Of a stretch of DNA of 37,500 nucleotides, positions 24,563-33,052 are shown piece after piece. Made by a program: the position numbers and the translations under genes. Numbering within the stretch: the stretch's first letter is position 1; every line of letters starts with the position of its first letter. Origin of the DNA: Ruegeria lacuscaerulensis ITI-1157 (GTDB taxonomy: Bacteria > Pseudomonadota > Alphaproteobacteria > Rhodobacterales > Rhodobacteraceae); contig GG704596.1 in the NCBI GenBank assembly GCA_000161775.1, positions 850,539-888,038 on the forward strand, given 5' to 3'. The notes under the pieces are model-generated. The model was not told where the DNA came from. It did no database searches and saw only the letters and a program-made list of their open reading frames with translations.

Positions 24563-25579
24563 TCAGCCCCAGCAGAGGTCCATGCCCTCTTTGACCGAGA
24601 TCGACTCGACGCCATCGGCCGGCTTGTCCGTCACCAGTGCAACACCGGTGTCATAGAAGTCCTTGCCGGGCGTATTCTCGGGCTTCACGCCCTCGTCGGC
24701 CCATTTCTTGACTGCCTCGACACCCAGCGCCGCCATCAGCAGCGGGTATTGCTGCGAGGTTGCGCCGATCACACCGTCGGCCACGTTCTGCACACCGGGG
24801 CAGCCGCCATCAACCGACACGATCAGCACGTCGTTTTCGCGGCCGATGGCCTTGAGCGCCTCATACGCACCCGCGGCGGCCGGCTCGTTGATCGTATAGA
24901 CCACGTTGATCATCGGATCCTTGGCCAGAAGGTTCTCCATGGCCTTGCGGCCACCCTCTTCATTGCCGGCGGTGACGTCATGGCCCACGATGCGCGGGTC
25001 GGTCTCGTCGCCCCATTTGTTCGGGTCTCCCAGGTCGATGCCGAACCCCTGCAGGAAGCCCTGATCGCGCAGCACCCCGACCGAGGGCTGGCTGACTGCG
25101 AGATCCAACATCGCGATCTTCGCATTCTGAGCTTCGTCTCCCAGTGTGGCTGCGGCCCATTTGCCGATCAGCTCGCCCGCCAGAAAGTTGTCGGTTGCAA
25201 AAGTCGCGTCCGCCGAGTCGATCGGTTCGAGCGGTGTATCCAGCGCGATGACCAGAACACCGGCGTCGCGCGCCTGCTGGACGGCCGGAACGATCGACGA
25301 GGTATCGGATGCGGTCAACAGGATACCCTTGGCGCCGTCCAGAATGCAGGTCTCGATCGCCTGCACCTGAGTCTCATGGTCGCCGTCGATCTTGCCGGCA
25401 AAGGCCTTGAGCGTCATGCCCAGCTCTTCGGCCTTGGCGGTGGCACCCTCTTTCATCTTCACGAAGAAGGGGTTGGTGTCGGTTTTGGTGATCAGGCAGA
25501 CCGTGTCCTGCGCGGCGGCAGCGCCTGCCATGGCTGTCAGGGCCAGCGCGGTCGCGCTGGCAAATGCTGAAATCTTCAA
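24563..25579 (-). CDS. frcB: FrcB-type sugar ABC transporter substrate-binding protein
   Basis: A 338-aa periplasmic binding protein (PBP1 class). The signal peptide covers residues 1-23, with cleavage after GAAAA before QDTVCLI. The mature start [18 protein letters not shown] and the later [12 protein letters not shown] region are typical of FrcB, which binds fructose, ribose and mannose. The start appears to be a TTG at 25579: GGGAGGAAAAGC lies right in front and the signal peptide begins there. The preceding in-frame ATG at 25687 would put over 30 unrelated residues before the signal. It is the first gene of frcBCAK. Confidence 0.88.
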   Translation of the reverse strand: MKISAFASATALALTAMAGAAAAQDTVCLITKTDTNPFFVKMKEGATAKAEELGMTLKAFAGKIDGDHETQVQAIETCILDGAKGILLTASDTSSIVPAVQQARDAGVLVIALDTPLEPIDSADATFATDNFLAGELIGKWAAATLGDEAQNAKIAMLDLAVSQPSVGVLRDQGFLQGFGIDLGDPNKWGDETDPRIVGHDVTAGNEEGGRKAMENLLAKDPMINVVYTINEPAAAGAYEALKAIGRENDVLIVSVDGGCPGVQNVADGVIGATSQQYPLLMAALGVEAVKKWADEGVKPENTPGKDFYDTGVALVTDKPADGVESISVKEGMDLCWG

Positions 25580-25681
25580 AGCTTTTCCTCCCGTTATCTC
25601 CGATACCCGTAAGCATCTTGGGCAGGCGGGCATAATTCGGCCCGCTCCCGTGTTCCAAACCATCAGTCGAATCCCGACCTC

Positions 25682-25718
25682 TGTCAATAATTAAATCTCT
25701 CTGATTTATTAATTGACA
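25682..25718. promoter_or_regulatory. AT-rich inverted repeat between frcB and the ROK regulator
   Basis: Arms TGTCAATAATTAAAT and ATTTATTAATTGACA pair at 13 of 15 positions around a 7-base spacer, in an otherwise GC-rich region. It lies between the divergent frc operon and the ROK gene, and is the obvious candidate operator and overlapping promoter for both. Confidence 0.55.
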
Positions 25719-25761
25719 CCATCCGCCTTCCCTCACATCCTTTTCCCAAGAGGAGCGCCCG

Positions 25762-26961
25762 GTGTCCGAGAAAACGATAACACAAACCCACAGTGCAGAC
25801 CGTTTGCCCAACGCGCGCGGCACCAACCAGAGCGGCATGCGCGCCCGAAACGAAAAGCTTGTTCTGACGCTTGTCCGGCGCCATGGCGCGCTTGCGAAAT
25901 CGGAATTGGCGCGTATGACCGGCCTGTCGGCGCAGACCGTCTCGGTCATCATGCGGCAGCTGGAAGACGACGGGCTGCTGTTGCGCGGAGAGCCCCTGCG
26001 AGGAAAGGTCGGGCAACCTTCGGTGCCCATGCGTCTCAATCCGGATGGAGCGTATTTCCTGGGCCTCAAGGTGGGACGCCGCAGTTCGGAATTGGTGCTG
26101 ACAGACTTTCTGGGCCGGGTCCGGGACCGAACCCGCGCCACCTATGATTACCCCACCCCGGAGGCGACTCTGGATTTTGCCACCCGTTCCATGAACAGCA
26201 TGACGGCTGCATTGCCTGAACCTGCGTGCAAACGTTTGGCGGGGCTGGGAATTGCCATGCCATTCTATTTGTGGGATTGGGCCCAGATCCTGCAGGTGCC
26301 TCAGGACCGGATGGATTCATGGAGATCGGCAAATCTGCAGGTCAGTCTGTCTGAAGTCAGCGAGCTGCCGATCTATTCCGAAAACGACGCCACCGCTGCT
26401 TGCGGCGCCGAGCTGGTATTCGGCCCCGCGGATGGACCACGCGATTTCCTGTATTTCTACGTCGGCTATTTCATCGGAGGCGGAGTGGTTCTGAACGGAT
26501 CGATCTTCTCGGGCCGAGGAAATGCAGGTGCTTTGGGCCCGATGCCGGTTGCTGTGGGTGCGCCAACGGTACAGCCTCTCATAGGCGTCGCGAGCCTCTA
26601 CGTTCTTGAACGTCGTCTACGGCAAACCGGGTATGAACCGTCCGGGCTTTGGGAAACACCCGACCACTGGAGCATTCCGCCCGATCTGCTGGAGGGGTGG
26701 TTGGACTCCGCGGCGCAAGGATTGGCCCACGCAATACTCTCCAGTTGCAGCCTGATCGATTTCGAATGCGTGAAGATCGACGGTTGGATGCCACCCGATA
26801 TCAGAGCAAATCTGGTGCAACGAGTCGGGGAACACTTGTCCAAATTGGATCTTACGGGGCTGGAGCGGCCCGAAGTCATCTCGGGTCAAGTGGGCCCCGA
26901 CGCCCGCGTCCTCGGAGCGGCCAGCCTGCCCTTGTCCGATCGCTATCTGATCAAGACGTAA
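25762..26961 (+). CDS. ROK-family transcriptional regulator (frc operon repressor candidate)
   Basis: A 399-aa ROK regulator. The N-terminal winged helix-turn-helix is at about residues 30-78 (GALAKSELARMTGLSAQTVS). The following sugar-kinase-like domain has ENDATAAC and FIGGGVVLNGSIFSGRGNAGALG. The kinase Asp of the phosphate motif and the Cys-rich zinc motif of true ROK kinases are not apparent, so it is likely a pure regulator. The start is a GTG with AGAGGAG 7 bases upstream. Divergent from frcBCAK, it most likely senses the transported sugar and represses the operon. Confidence 0.87.
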   Translation: MSEKTITQTHSADRLPNARGTNQSGMRARNEKLVLTLVRRHGALAKSELARMTGLSAQTVSVIMRQLEDDGLLLRGEPLRGKVGQPSVPMRLNPDGAYFLGLKVGRRSSELVLTDFLGRVRDRTRATYDYPTPEATLDFATRSMNSMTAALPEPACKRLAGLGIAMPFYLWDWAQILQVPQDRMDSWRSANLQVSLSEVSELPIYSENDATAACGAELVFGPADGPRDFLYFYVGYFIGGGVVLNGSIFSGRGNAGALGPMPVAVGAPTVQPLIGVASLYVLERRLRQTGYEPSGLWETPDHWSIPPDLLEGWLDSAAQGLAHAILSSCSLIDFECVKIDGWMPPDIRANLVQRVGEHLSKLDLTGLERPEVISGQVGPDARVLGAASLPLSDRYLIKT

Positions 26962-27135
26962 GAGAATGACCCGAGCGCCTGAATCTTCTCAAGTTTGGCG
27001 TAGTGTGTGACACGGCCTGCGGTTTTGACCCCGTAACGAGAGAACCGCGCGCCCAAATAGACCCCATTGCACTGATGTGAGTGGTGCCCCCGCGGTTACC
27101 GGGGAGCCCAGAGTGAGATGTTGGTCTTGCAGACG

Positions 27136-27450
27136 ATGGCAAAGATCCGGCCGGCCTGCTTTCGGGACAGGAAGCCGACCAAACAGATCTGCCAGAAACT
27201 GCGGGTCTCGCGGAATACGGTCCGGAAGGTGGTCCGATATGGTGTGACTGAAGCAAACTACCAGCGTTCAGCCTCTGTCAAAGATCGGGCCGTGGGAAGA
27301 CAAGCGCGAGGAGATGTTAGCGCCGACTGCGAGAAAGCCGAAGCGCGAGCGGTTGAGCCGCTTCCGGATCTTCGAAGAACTGAGAACCCTTGGATGTGAT
27401 AGCGGCCATGATTCTGTCCGGCGTTTCGCGGCGACGTGGTCGAAGGTAGA
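27136..27450 (+). pseudogene. Remnant of an IS21-type istA transposase
   Basis: The first frame gives MAKIRPACFRDRKPTKQICQ followed by LRVSRNTVRKVVRYG, the N-terminal HTH of IS21-family IstA proteins. Near 27280 the similarity moves to another frame (KIGPWEDKREEMLA, then RFRIFEELRTLGCDSGHDSVRRFA), so there is at least one frameshift. It ends around 27450 without the catalytic domain or an istB partner. The upstream stretch from about 26990 looks like the IS left end. Confidence 0.65.
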
Positions 27451-27525
27451 ACTGTCCGTCGTCAGACACCCACCGTGTCGCGTCTCAGCGGAAATCAACA
27501 ATTTCAGTGTGGAACGCGATTGAAC

Positions 27526-27573
27526 GATCGTCAGCATCGTCAGCATTTGGTGTAGCTGACGACGCTGACGATC
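27526..27573. repeat. 19-bp inverted repeat after the RTX gene
   Basis: Arms at 27526-27544 and 27555-27573 differ at one base and flank a 10-base loop. Each arm is itself nearly two copies of TCGTCAGC. It lies 18 bases beyond the stop codon of the RTX gene, so a transcription-ending hairpin is likely, though no T-run follows on the minus strand. Confidence 0.55.
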
Positions 27574-27591
27574 ACCTTCATTCTCCCAAGG

Positions 27592-29823
27592 TCAGAAGAG
27601 GAAGTTGTCGGCAGCTAGCGCGCTTTCGTCGACACCTATCAAGGTCAACGTATTGCCCAGCCCATCATCGATCACGGCCTCAGGTCCGCCTGACAGGTGA
27701 TCGGCGAGAAGATCGTCGAAGTCTTCAATACCTGCAACACCGCTGAGGTCGATCAGATCCTCCGCGCCGAAATCAAGTACCTGATCCTCCCCCTCTGAGA
27801 AGACAAACACGTCTGTCTGGCTGTCGCCGCGAAGCGTGTCGTTGCCAGTGCCACCATTCAGCGTGTCCTCACCGGCACCACCATAGAGGCTATCGTTGCC
27901 AGAACCTCCACTCACTGAGTCGTTGCCGCCGCCTCCGAACAACTTGTCATCGCCGACACCACCGAACACTTTATCGTTTCCGGCGCCGCCAAACAGTCGA
28001 TCCGTGCCAACATTGCCATTGAGCACGTCGTCCCCCGAACCGCCATAGATTCGGTCATTGCCTCCCTGACCCAAGAGTCGGTCATTGCCAATGCCACCTC
28101 TTATCATGTCATGGCCCAAACCACCCTGGGCAAAGTCACGGCCACCCTCGCCAAAGAGCCTGTCGTTTCCACCCCCGCCGGTAAGCCTGTCGAATCCGAT
28201 GCCGCCATGCAGCACGTCTTGACCATTGCCACCATGCAGATGGTCCTTCGCCGACCCACCTTCCAGGCTGTCGGCGCCTGAACCGCCATAGAGCACGTCG
28301 GAACCGCCGCCGCCACTGATACTGTCATTGCCGCCGCTGCCTTCGAGGTGCTCATCAACTGCATCATTGCCGATGATGGTGTCGCTGCCCTCGCGCGAGC
28401 CACGCACCTCTTCGAAGTTGCTGATCTCATGGGTGAAGGCCTCGCCCCGCCAGATGCCGGTTGCAATCCCGGTTTCCAGATTGACGTTCACCGCCTCGAC
28501 CCCGGTCCGGTCATAGCGCAGCAGGTCGAATCCGTCGCCGCCATCGGCAGTGTCATTGCCCGCCATCAGGATGATCTGATCGCGCCCGTCGCTGCCGATC
28601 ACGCTGTCATCCATCATTGAGGCGCGGAAGCTCGAGACGTGCTCAACCCCGGTGATCGTATCCGACCCGCCGTGACCATCGTTCGAGATGATGCCGGTCC
28701 CGAGATCTGCGACCATTCCGCTGGACATATTCCACCAGTCAGAGGAGATGCGCACATGGGTGCCGCCGTCACCGGTCAGATTGATGGTGTCATTGCCAGC
28801 GAGAGCATAGATCTGAAAATACCCGTCGGGGCCGGTGGTGAAGTTGATCGTGTCGTCGTGCAAGGTCGCGTAAAGACCAGTGCCGCCGTCCTCACCGGCG
28901 ATCAGCGGATTGTTGAGCCCAAGGATCGTGGTGGTACCGTTCGCACCCTTGTCAATGATGCCAGTATTGGTGGCGGCGTTGAGGGTGGCCGTCACACCGG
29001 CGTCCAGATCTTGCATGCCGATTTCCGCAAAGCCGTTCAGGCTGGTGATGTCGGTAAAATCAACCGTGTCGTTGCCGGTCCCCGGAACAACGTAGTCGTA
29101 ATAGGTATTGTCGCCGGGATTGAGATAGTCGTCACCTGCGCCCCCATAGAGGCTATCCGACCCTTCGCCGCCTTCAAGCGAATCGTCACCTGCATAGCCG
29201 ACCAGCCAGTCGTCGCCGTCCAGACCCAGAATCGTGTCATTGCCGGCCGAACCGTCCAAATCGTTATCAGTGTCATCACCGGTAATCAGTTCATTCAAGA
29301 TGCCGACACTTTCAAATGGGATATCCGTGTTGGGAGCGAAGGGACTGGAGGCGTCGGGAACCTCCATGCTGATCAAGGATTCGTTAAAGAAATTGCGGAA
29401 TTCATCCAACGTATCGAATTCGGGCAGGGCATCACCGCCCAGTTGAAATACGTGAAGGACATCGACGAAACCGTAGGGTGCGACGAAAACTCCCTGTTCC
29501 TCGAAATCCATGATGACCGTGCTGCGCAGCCCGCCATCCGAGGCGGTCCAGAAGACTTCATGGATGGAAACAATCGATGTCGAAAACCCTGAGCCCAGAA
29601 CCTGGTTGCCGTCGATGAAGACGCTGTCGATGTCAGATTGGAACTCGATTTTTTTCTCGTCTGACCACGGATTGTACGGATCCAGTGGCGCGACGCTGTA
29701 GAAAAACGACGTGGTGCCTGTTGGGACGTCCACCTGTAGTTCCGTGTTTTGCTTTATGCCCACTTCGATATCGGCATTCCTGTCGAAGTAGAGGGTCAGC
29801 CCCGTCAACTCATAAGTAGTCAT
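27592..29823 (-). CDS. RTX-repeat calcium-binding secreted protein
   Basis: A 743-aa protein. Residues 1-185 are not recognised. Calcium-binding RTX nonapeptides (GGxGxDxLx) appear first around 190-245 (GSAGNDTILGLDGDDWL) and then as a long block from about 480 to 680. The C-terminus ends with an acidic, hydrophobic tail (ALAADNFLF), as expected for a type I secretion signal; there is no N-terminal signal peptide. The ATG has AAGGAAA upstream. The protein is probably exported by an ABC/TolC-type system encoded elsewhere. No protease, lipase or adhesin domain can be named. It stands alone, between an IS remnant and the tRNA-associated island. Confidence 0.88.
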   Translation of the reverse strand: MTTYELTGLTLYFDRNADIEVGIKQNTELQVDVPTGTTSFFYSVAPLDPYNPWSDEKKIEFQSDIDSVFIDGNQVLGSGFSTSIVSIHEVFWTASDGGLRSTVIMDFEEQGVFVAPYGFVDVLHVFQLGGDALPEFDTLDEFRNFFNESLISMEVPDASSPFAPNTDIPFESVGILNELITGDDTDNDLDGSAGNDTILGLDGDDWLVGYAGDDSLEGGEGSDSLYGGAGDDYLNPGDNTYYDYVVPGTGNDTVDFTDITSLNGFAEIGMQDLDAGVTATLNAATNTGIIDKGANGTTTILGLNNPLIAGEDGGTGLYATLHDDTINFTTGPDGYFQIYALAGNDTINLTGDGGTHVRISSDWWNMSSGMVADLGTGIISNDGHGGSDTITGVEHVSSFRASMMDDSVIGSDGRDQIILMAGNDTADGGDGFDLLRYDRTGVEAVNVNLETGIATGIWRGEAFTHEISNFEEVRGSREGSDTIIGNDAVDEHLEGSGGNDSISGGGGSDVLYGGSGADSLEGGSAKDHLHGGNGQDVLHGGIGFDRLTGGGGNDRLFGEGGRDFAQGGLGHDMIRGGIGNDRLLGQGGNDRIYGGSGDDVLNGNVGTDRLFGGAGNDKVFGGVGDDKLFGGGGNDSVSGGSGNDSLYGGAGEDTLNGGTGNDTLRGDSQTDVFVFSEGEDQVLDFGAEDLIDLSGVAGIEDFDDLLADHLSGGPEAVIDDGLGNTLTLIGVDESALAADNFLF

Positions 29824-30312
29824 TCAATTTCCTTTTGCCTGCATTGCCTGAAATCTGAGTGGCGTCAGGTCGGCCGCGATGTTTCGTCGGTGGCGCATAT
29901 CGAGGGCAGCCAACGCCGTTTTCTCGTTATGAATCAGACAATAACAAATGGTTAACAAGCAATGGATACCGCAGGTCCGGCTGACGGGCTGAGGCCTTTT
30001 GAGATGATACGCTTGCGCCTAGATTCTCAGCAGTTTGGACCTGTTCCGTTTGCTGGGACGCGACACCCCTCCTTGGAACAGTGGCAAGCAGAGTTTTCCG
30101 GCTTCAATCAGTGTGGCGGGCTGGTTACGTTTCGCGATTTCGTCAGCAGGATGGGTGGCTTGTTTCCAATCGCGCTGTTTGGTCGTACTTCGTTGTATTT
30201 GACCAGTCAGATGAGGCCGCTCAGTCTTAATGATCGGCAGTGCCCGCTGACTCGGCGCCATACGTTGACACGCGCTGCCGGTGTTCTGTTGACACGGGCT
30301 TGGAGCGCAAAG
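29824..30312. other. Intergenic region without a supported gene
   Basis: This stretch holds the upstream region of the RTX gene and then about 350 bases in which I see no convincing coding sequence. A 142-codon open frame (29962-30390) runs into the tRNA fragment and resembles nothing I know. It could be decayed mobile-element sequence. Confidence 0.4.
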
Positions 30313-30332
30313 GGCCTCCGGTTTGGGAGGCT
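30313..30332 (-). terminator. Probable former rRNA-operon terminator
   Basis: On the minus strand AGCCTCC-CAAACC-GGAGGCC forms a 7-bp stem (one G-U pair) followed by CTTTG. It lies 29 bases past the stranded 3' end of a tRNA-fMet copy, where an rrn operon terminator would be expected before the island separated them. Confidence 0.5.
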
Positions 30333-30360
30333 CTCAAGCGCTTGTATTATTTTATTATTC

Positions 30361-30405
30361 TGGTTGCGGGGAGAGGATTTGAACCTCTGACCTTCAGGTT
30401 ATGAG
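30361..30405 (-). repeat. Stranded 3' fragment of tRNA-fMet (attachment-site copy)
   Basis: These 45 bases match the 3' part of the intact tRNA-fMet (34805-34849) at 41 positions, from the CCA end to the anticodon. The four differences form two compensated pairs in the T-stem (AGAGG with CCTCT against GCAGG with CCTGC). The 17 bases of the anticodon side, GACCTTCAGGTTATGAG as read on the plus strand, are identical. It marks the far boundary of the island. Confidence 0.8.
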
Positions 30406-30522
30406 GCAACCCGATGCTCCCGGAATAGCTTCGTGAAATCCGATGCTTAGACGATCTTCGGGCTCGCAACGTCATTCACGTGTCGCACGGAACAGACGCA
30501 ACGCGTTGTGAATCAGCGGGAA

Positions 30523-31302
30523 TCACGAAGCCAGAGCCGCCTGAACCGCTTCACGCGCCTTCCGCCCCAGCGCGGCGCGGTGATGATTGTTCACGCCGAG
30601 CCAGTTGGGGATCAGGGCTCCCTGCGACGCGAAATGTTCGACATGCACGAAGGTGACGTCTCCATCGGAATAGGCGACCTCGTTCACTGTCCTCCATTTT
30701 CCAGGGCGCGCGGCTTCAACCAGCTTACGCGCAGCTCCGACGTAGTTGAGCTTCGAGCCCAAACCGAACATTACGACAAGCCTGGTCCGAGACGGCAGCG
30801 CGCCGAGGAGCTGCGACGCGCAGTTTGTCGCCACCTCGTTGCCGAATTGTGTAGCCATGAACTTGTCGAGCATGCCGCCGCCTGACCCTTTCCAGGATCG
30901 ATCCTTCTCGTCGTATCGCTCGACCGTGCACCGAACGAGCGAGCCGAAATGGAACCGGCCATTCCTGTCCGAGATGAGGCGGTCGACCATTCCCTTGTAA
31001 TCACCATTCGGTGGCTTCGGGACGACGCCGATGTGCGCAAGAATCTTGCCCACGGCGGTGCGCGATCCTTTGTAAGCAATCTCGTCGTGAGGTGAACTCG
31101 CCAATGCACCAGCCTGCGTCGGCCCCTTCGAGAAGCCCAGCACGACGATTTCGGGCTCCACGCTGCCCCACGCGAGCGGGTTCGAAGTAATTCGCCACAT
31201 GCGGTCTGGCGACTCGCGTCTCGTCTTGTCGAAATCAGTGGCCAGCGCGGGCGCAAAGCAGCGCACGCAGTTTACGCGACCGTGCGAGGGAAGGCAGCTC
31301 AT
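30523..31302 (-). CDS. Possible uracil-DNA-glycosylase-like protein in the island
   Basis: A 259-aa protein I cannot name with certainty. EPEIVVLGFSKGPTQ (about residue 50), FGSLVRCTVERY (about 118), RLVVMFGLGSKLNYV (about 172) and FVHVEHFASQG near the C-terminus occur in the order and spacing of uracil-DNA-glycosylase superfamily motifs. The catalytic residues are not clear, so the fold assignment is tentative. An N-terminal CVRC could bind metal. It starts 27 bases after the integrase stop with AGGA upstream, so it is probably transcribed with the integrase. A role in DNA repair or in defence against modified DNA would fit, but this is speculation. Confidence 0.55.
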   Translation of the reverse strand: MSCLPSHGRVNCVRCFAPALATDFDKTRRESPDRMWRITSNPLAWGSVEPEIVVLGFSKGPTQAGALASSPHDEIAYKGSRTAVGKILAHIGVVPKPPNGDYKGMVDRLISDRNGRFHFGSLVRCTVERYDEKDRSWKGSGGGMLDKFMATQFGNEVATNCASQLLGALPSRTRLVVMFGLGSKLNYVGAARKLVEAARPGKWRTVNEVAYSDGDVTFVHVEHFASQGALIPNWLGVNNHHRAALGRKAREAVQAALAS

Positions 31303-31329
31303 TGGTATTCCTGTCGTTTTCTCCGACAG

Positions 31330-32433
31330 CTATCCAAGCACGCGCTGCTCCACAAGAGCCATGGCGTTCTGGTGGTCGGGCGAGGGGAACAGGTGGCCGT
31401 AGCGCTCCATGGTCATCTGGATCGAGGAATGGCCCGCGAAGGTCATGACCTCCTTGATGGAGAAGCCCTGCTCGATCCAGAGCGACACCGCGAAATGGCG
31501 CAGGTCGTGCCAGCGCAGTTTCACGCCGACTTGCTCCTGCAGCTTGCGGAAACGTGCCTGTGTTCTCGTATGCTGGAGAACCCCGCCCCGCGGTGCAGGG
31601 AACACCAGCCCAAGATCGCTCTTCGGGCAGCGCAGCTTCCAGCGGCGCAGGGCGTTCAGCACCATCGGCCCGGCGGGAATGTCGCGATAGCCCGCCCGCG
31701 ATTTCGGCTCGCCCATCTGGTTGTAGGCGTCCGCGCGCTGGCGAACGTAGATGAAGCCCTTCTCGAAATCCACGTCCTGCCAGCGCAGGCCGCGGAACTC
31801 GGAGGCGCGGATGCCGGTCAGGGCCGAAACGATCAGGTGTGGCTTGAAATCGTCGTCGGCCGCCTCGATCAACGCGCGGATCGTCTCCTTCGACGGCACC
31901 GGCGCCTTGTAGTCGATCCGGCTCGACTTGATGACCCGCACGCCCTGCGCGGCGTTGGTGAACAGCTGGCCGTTGTCGATGGCGTGGTCGAGGATGAGCT
32001 TCAGCACCGAGAGCGCGCGCCGCGTCAGGTGTTCGGACCGGCCGTTCAGCAGCAGCCGGTCGCGGAACTCGTTCACATGGCGGCGGGTCAGCTGGACGAT
32101 CAGCTTGTCCCCGATCCCGATCTGCGCGTCCGTGATGTGCAGCCGCACATAGTCGCTGTAGCCGCGCAGCGTGGACCGCTCCATCCGCCGCCCCGTCTTG
32201 CACCGCACCTCGCAATGGTCGAGCCACGCCTTCGCGGCGTCGGCCACGGTTATGCTCTCGCTGTCGGCCAGATAGGTGTTGTTGGCGACGAGCGAGCGGA
32301 GCTTCACGAGATAGACGTCGGCGTCCTTTCGGCGCGGGAACAGCTTCGAGCGGCGCTTGCCGGCCTGATCGGTGAAATCCACCTGCCAGCGCACCAGGCC
32401 CGAGGGCAGCGTTCGCTTCCGGATCGTGGCCAT
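31330..32433 (-). CDS. Tyrosine recombinase (phage-type integrase)
   Basis: A 367-aa site-specific recombinase. The N-terminal part has an SAM-like arm-binding region (SITVADAAKAWLDH). The catalytic domain shows Arg209 (ALTGIRASEFRGLRW), His309 and Arg312 (HDLRHF), His335 (AGHSS) and the nucleophile Tyr345 (ERYGHL). I chose the ATG at 32433 with GGAGG 7 bases upstream. It would catalyse integration and excision at the tRNA-fMet site. It lies nearly in the middle of the island, unusual for an integrase that normally sits beside its attachment site, which suggests rearrangement or extra cargo at the tRNA side. Confidence 0.9.
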   Translation of the reverse strand: MATIRKRTLPSGLVRWQVDFTDQAGKRRSKLFPRRKDADVYLVKLRSLVANNTYLADSESITVADAAKAWLDHCEVRCKTGRRMERSTLRGYSDYVRLHITDAQIGIGDKLIVQLTRRHVNEFRDRLLLNGRSEHLTRRALSVLKLILDHAIDNGQLFTNAAQGVRVIKSSRIDYKAPVPSKETIRALIEAADDDFKPHLIVSALTGIRASEFRGLRWQDVDFEKGFIYVRQRADAYNQMGEPKSRAGYRDIPAGPMVLNALRRWKLRCPKSDLGLVFPAPRGGVLQHTRTQARFRKLQEQVGVKLRWHDLRHFAVSLWIEQGFSIKEVMTFAGHSSIQMTMERYGHLFPSPDHQNAMALVEQRVLG

Positions 32434-32510
32434 TTGCGTCCTCCAACGCTCAATCACGCTCTGCTTCGCCGGGAAGGCAAGTCCCGAATCTTGCAGGCGC
32501 GTGAATGCCA

Positions 32511-32559
32511 TTGACAGTGCGTCGGAGGTCATCGATCCATAGCTCAAACGCACTGTCAA
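32511..32559. promoter_or_regulatory. Divergent promoter/operator with perfect 12-bp inverted repeat
   Basis: Arms TTGACAGTGCGT (32511-32522) and ACGCACTGTCAA (32548-32559) are exact reverse complements, 25 bases apart, between the integrase and the MerR-like gene. Each outer end carries a -35-like TTGACA, pointing inward. This suggests symmetric overlapping promoters under one regulator, probably the neighbouring MerR-like protein. Confidence 0.55.
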
Positions 32560-32570
32560 AGGTTATCGTC

Positions 32571-33026
32571 ATGGACCAGGAATTCACCATCCAGCAGATC
32601 GCGGACGCGGCGAAGCTGACCCGCTATCAGGTCGAGGCATGGATCTCGCGCGGCCACTTCAAGCCCGAAAATCCCGTTGAGCCCGGCAAGGCAAGGAAGT
32701 TCACCTATCGCGACGCGATCACGCTCGGTGTCGTCGCGGAGTTCGGGCGCCTCGGCCTCTCGCCCACCGTTTCCTCGATGCACACAGCGCATCTCTTCGG
32801 CTACCACGACGAGGACTCGCTGCTGGTCATCTGTCAGGGGCCGGTTCGGGTGTCGGAGACGCTCGAGGGGGTCGATGACGAGGGCGAGATCGACCACACC
32901 TTCGGTCAGATCACCCGCCCGTCCGAGCTGTCGCGCATCGTCGAGAACCCCAACGTCCGCTCCTTCGCGGCCATCAACCTCGGGCACATCGAACGGCGTA
33001 TTCAAAAGAACCTCGGCATCGCCTGA
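32571..33026 (+). CDS. MerR-like/excisionase-like DNA-binding protein
   Basis: A 151-aa protein with an N-terminal MerR-type winged helix motif (EFTIQQIADAAKLTRYQVEAWISRG, residues 4-28, then ARKFTYRDAITLGV). The C-terminal half has no recognised effector domain. I chose the ATG at 32571, preceded by AAAGG. It is divergent from the integrase across a perfect inverted repeat, the usual place for an island's lysogeny or excision regulator. The exact role is inferred. Confidence 0.75.
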   Translation: MDQEFTIQQIADAAKLTRYQVEAWISRGHFKPENPVEPGKARKFTYRDAITLGVVAEFGRLGLSPTVSSMHTAHLFGYHDEDSLLVICQGPVRVSETLEGVDDEGEIDHTFGQITRPSELSRIVENPNVRSFAAINLGHIERRIQKNLGIA

Positions 33027-33052
33027 GGCAACCAAAAACTTCGGAGGACAAC

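Noticed and set aside
27840..28360. Repeats suggesting a CRISPR or tandem DNA array
   Set aside because: The periodicity is 27 bases per nonapeptide or 54 per pair, in frame, and encodes GGxGxDxLx RTX repeats of a protein.
29962..30390. 142-codon open frame before the island
   Set aside because: No recognisable domain or good ribosome-binding site, and it runs into the tRNA-fMet fragment; treated as non-coding.
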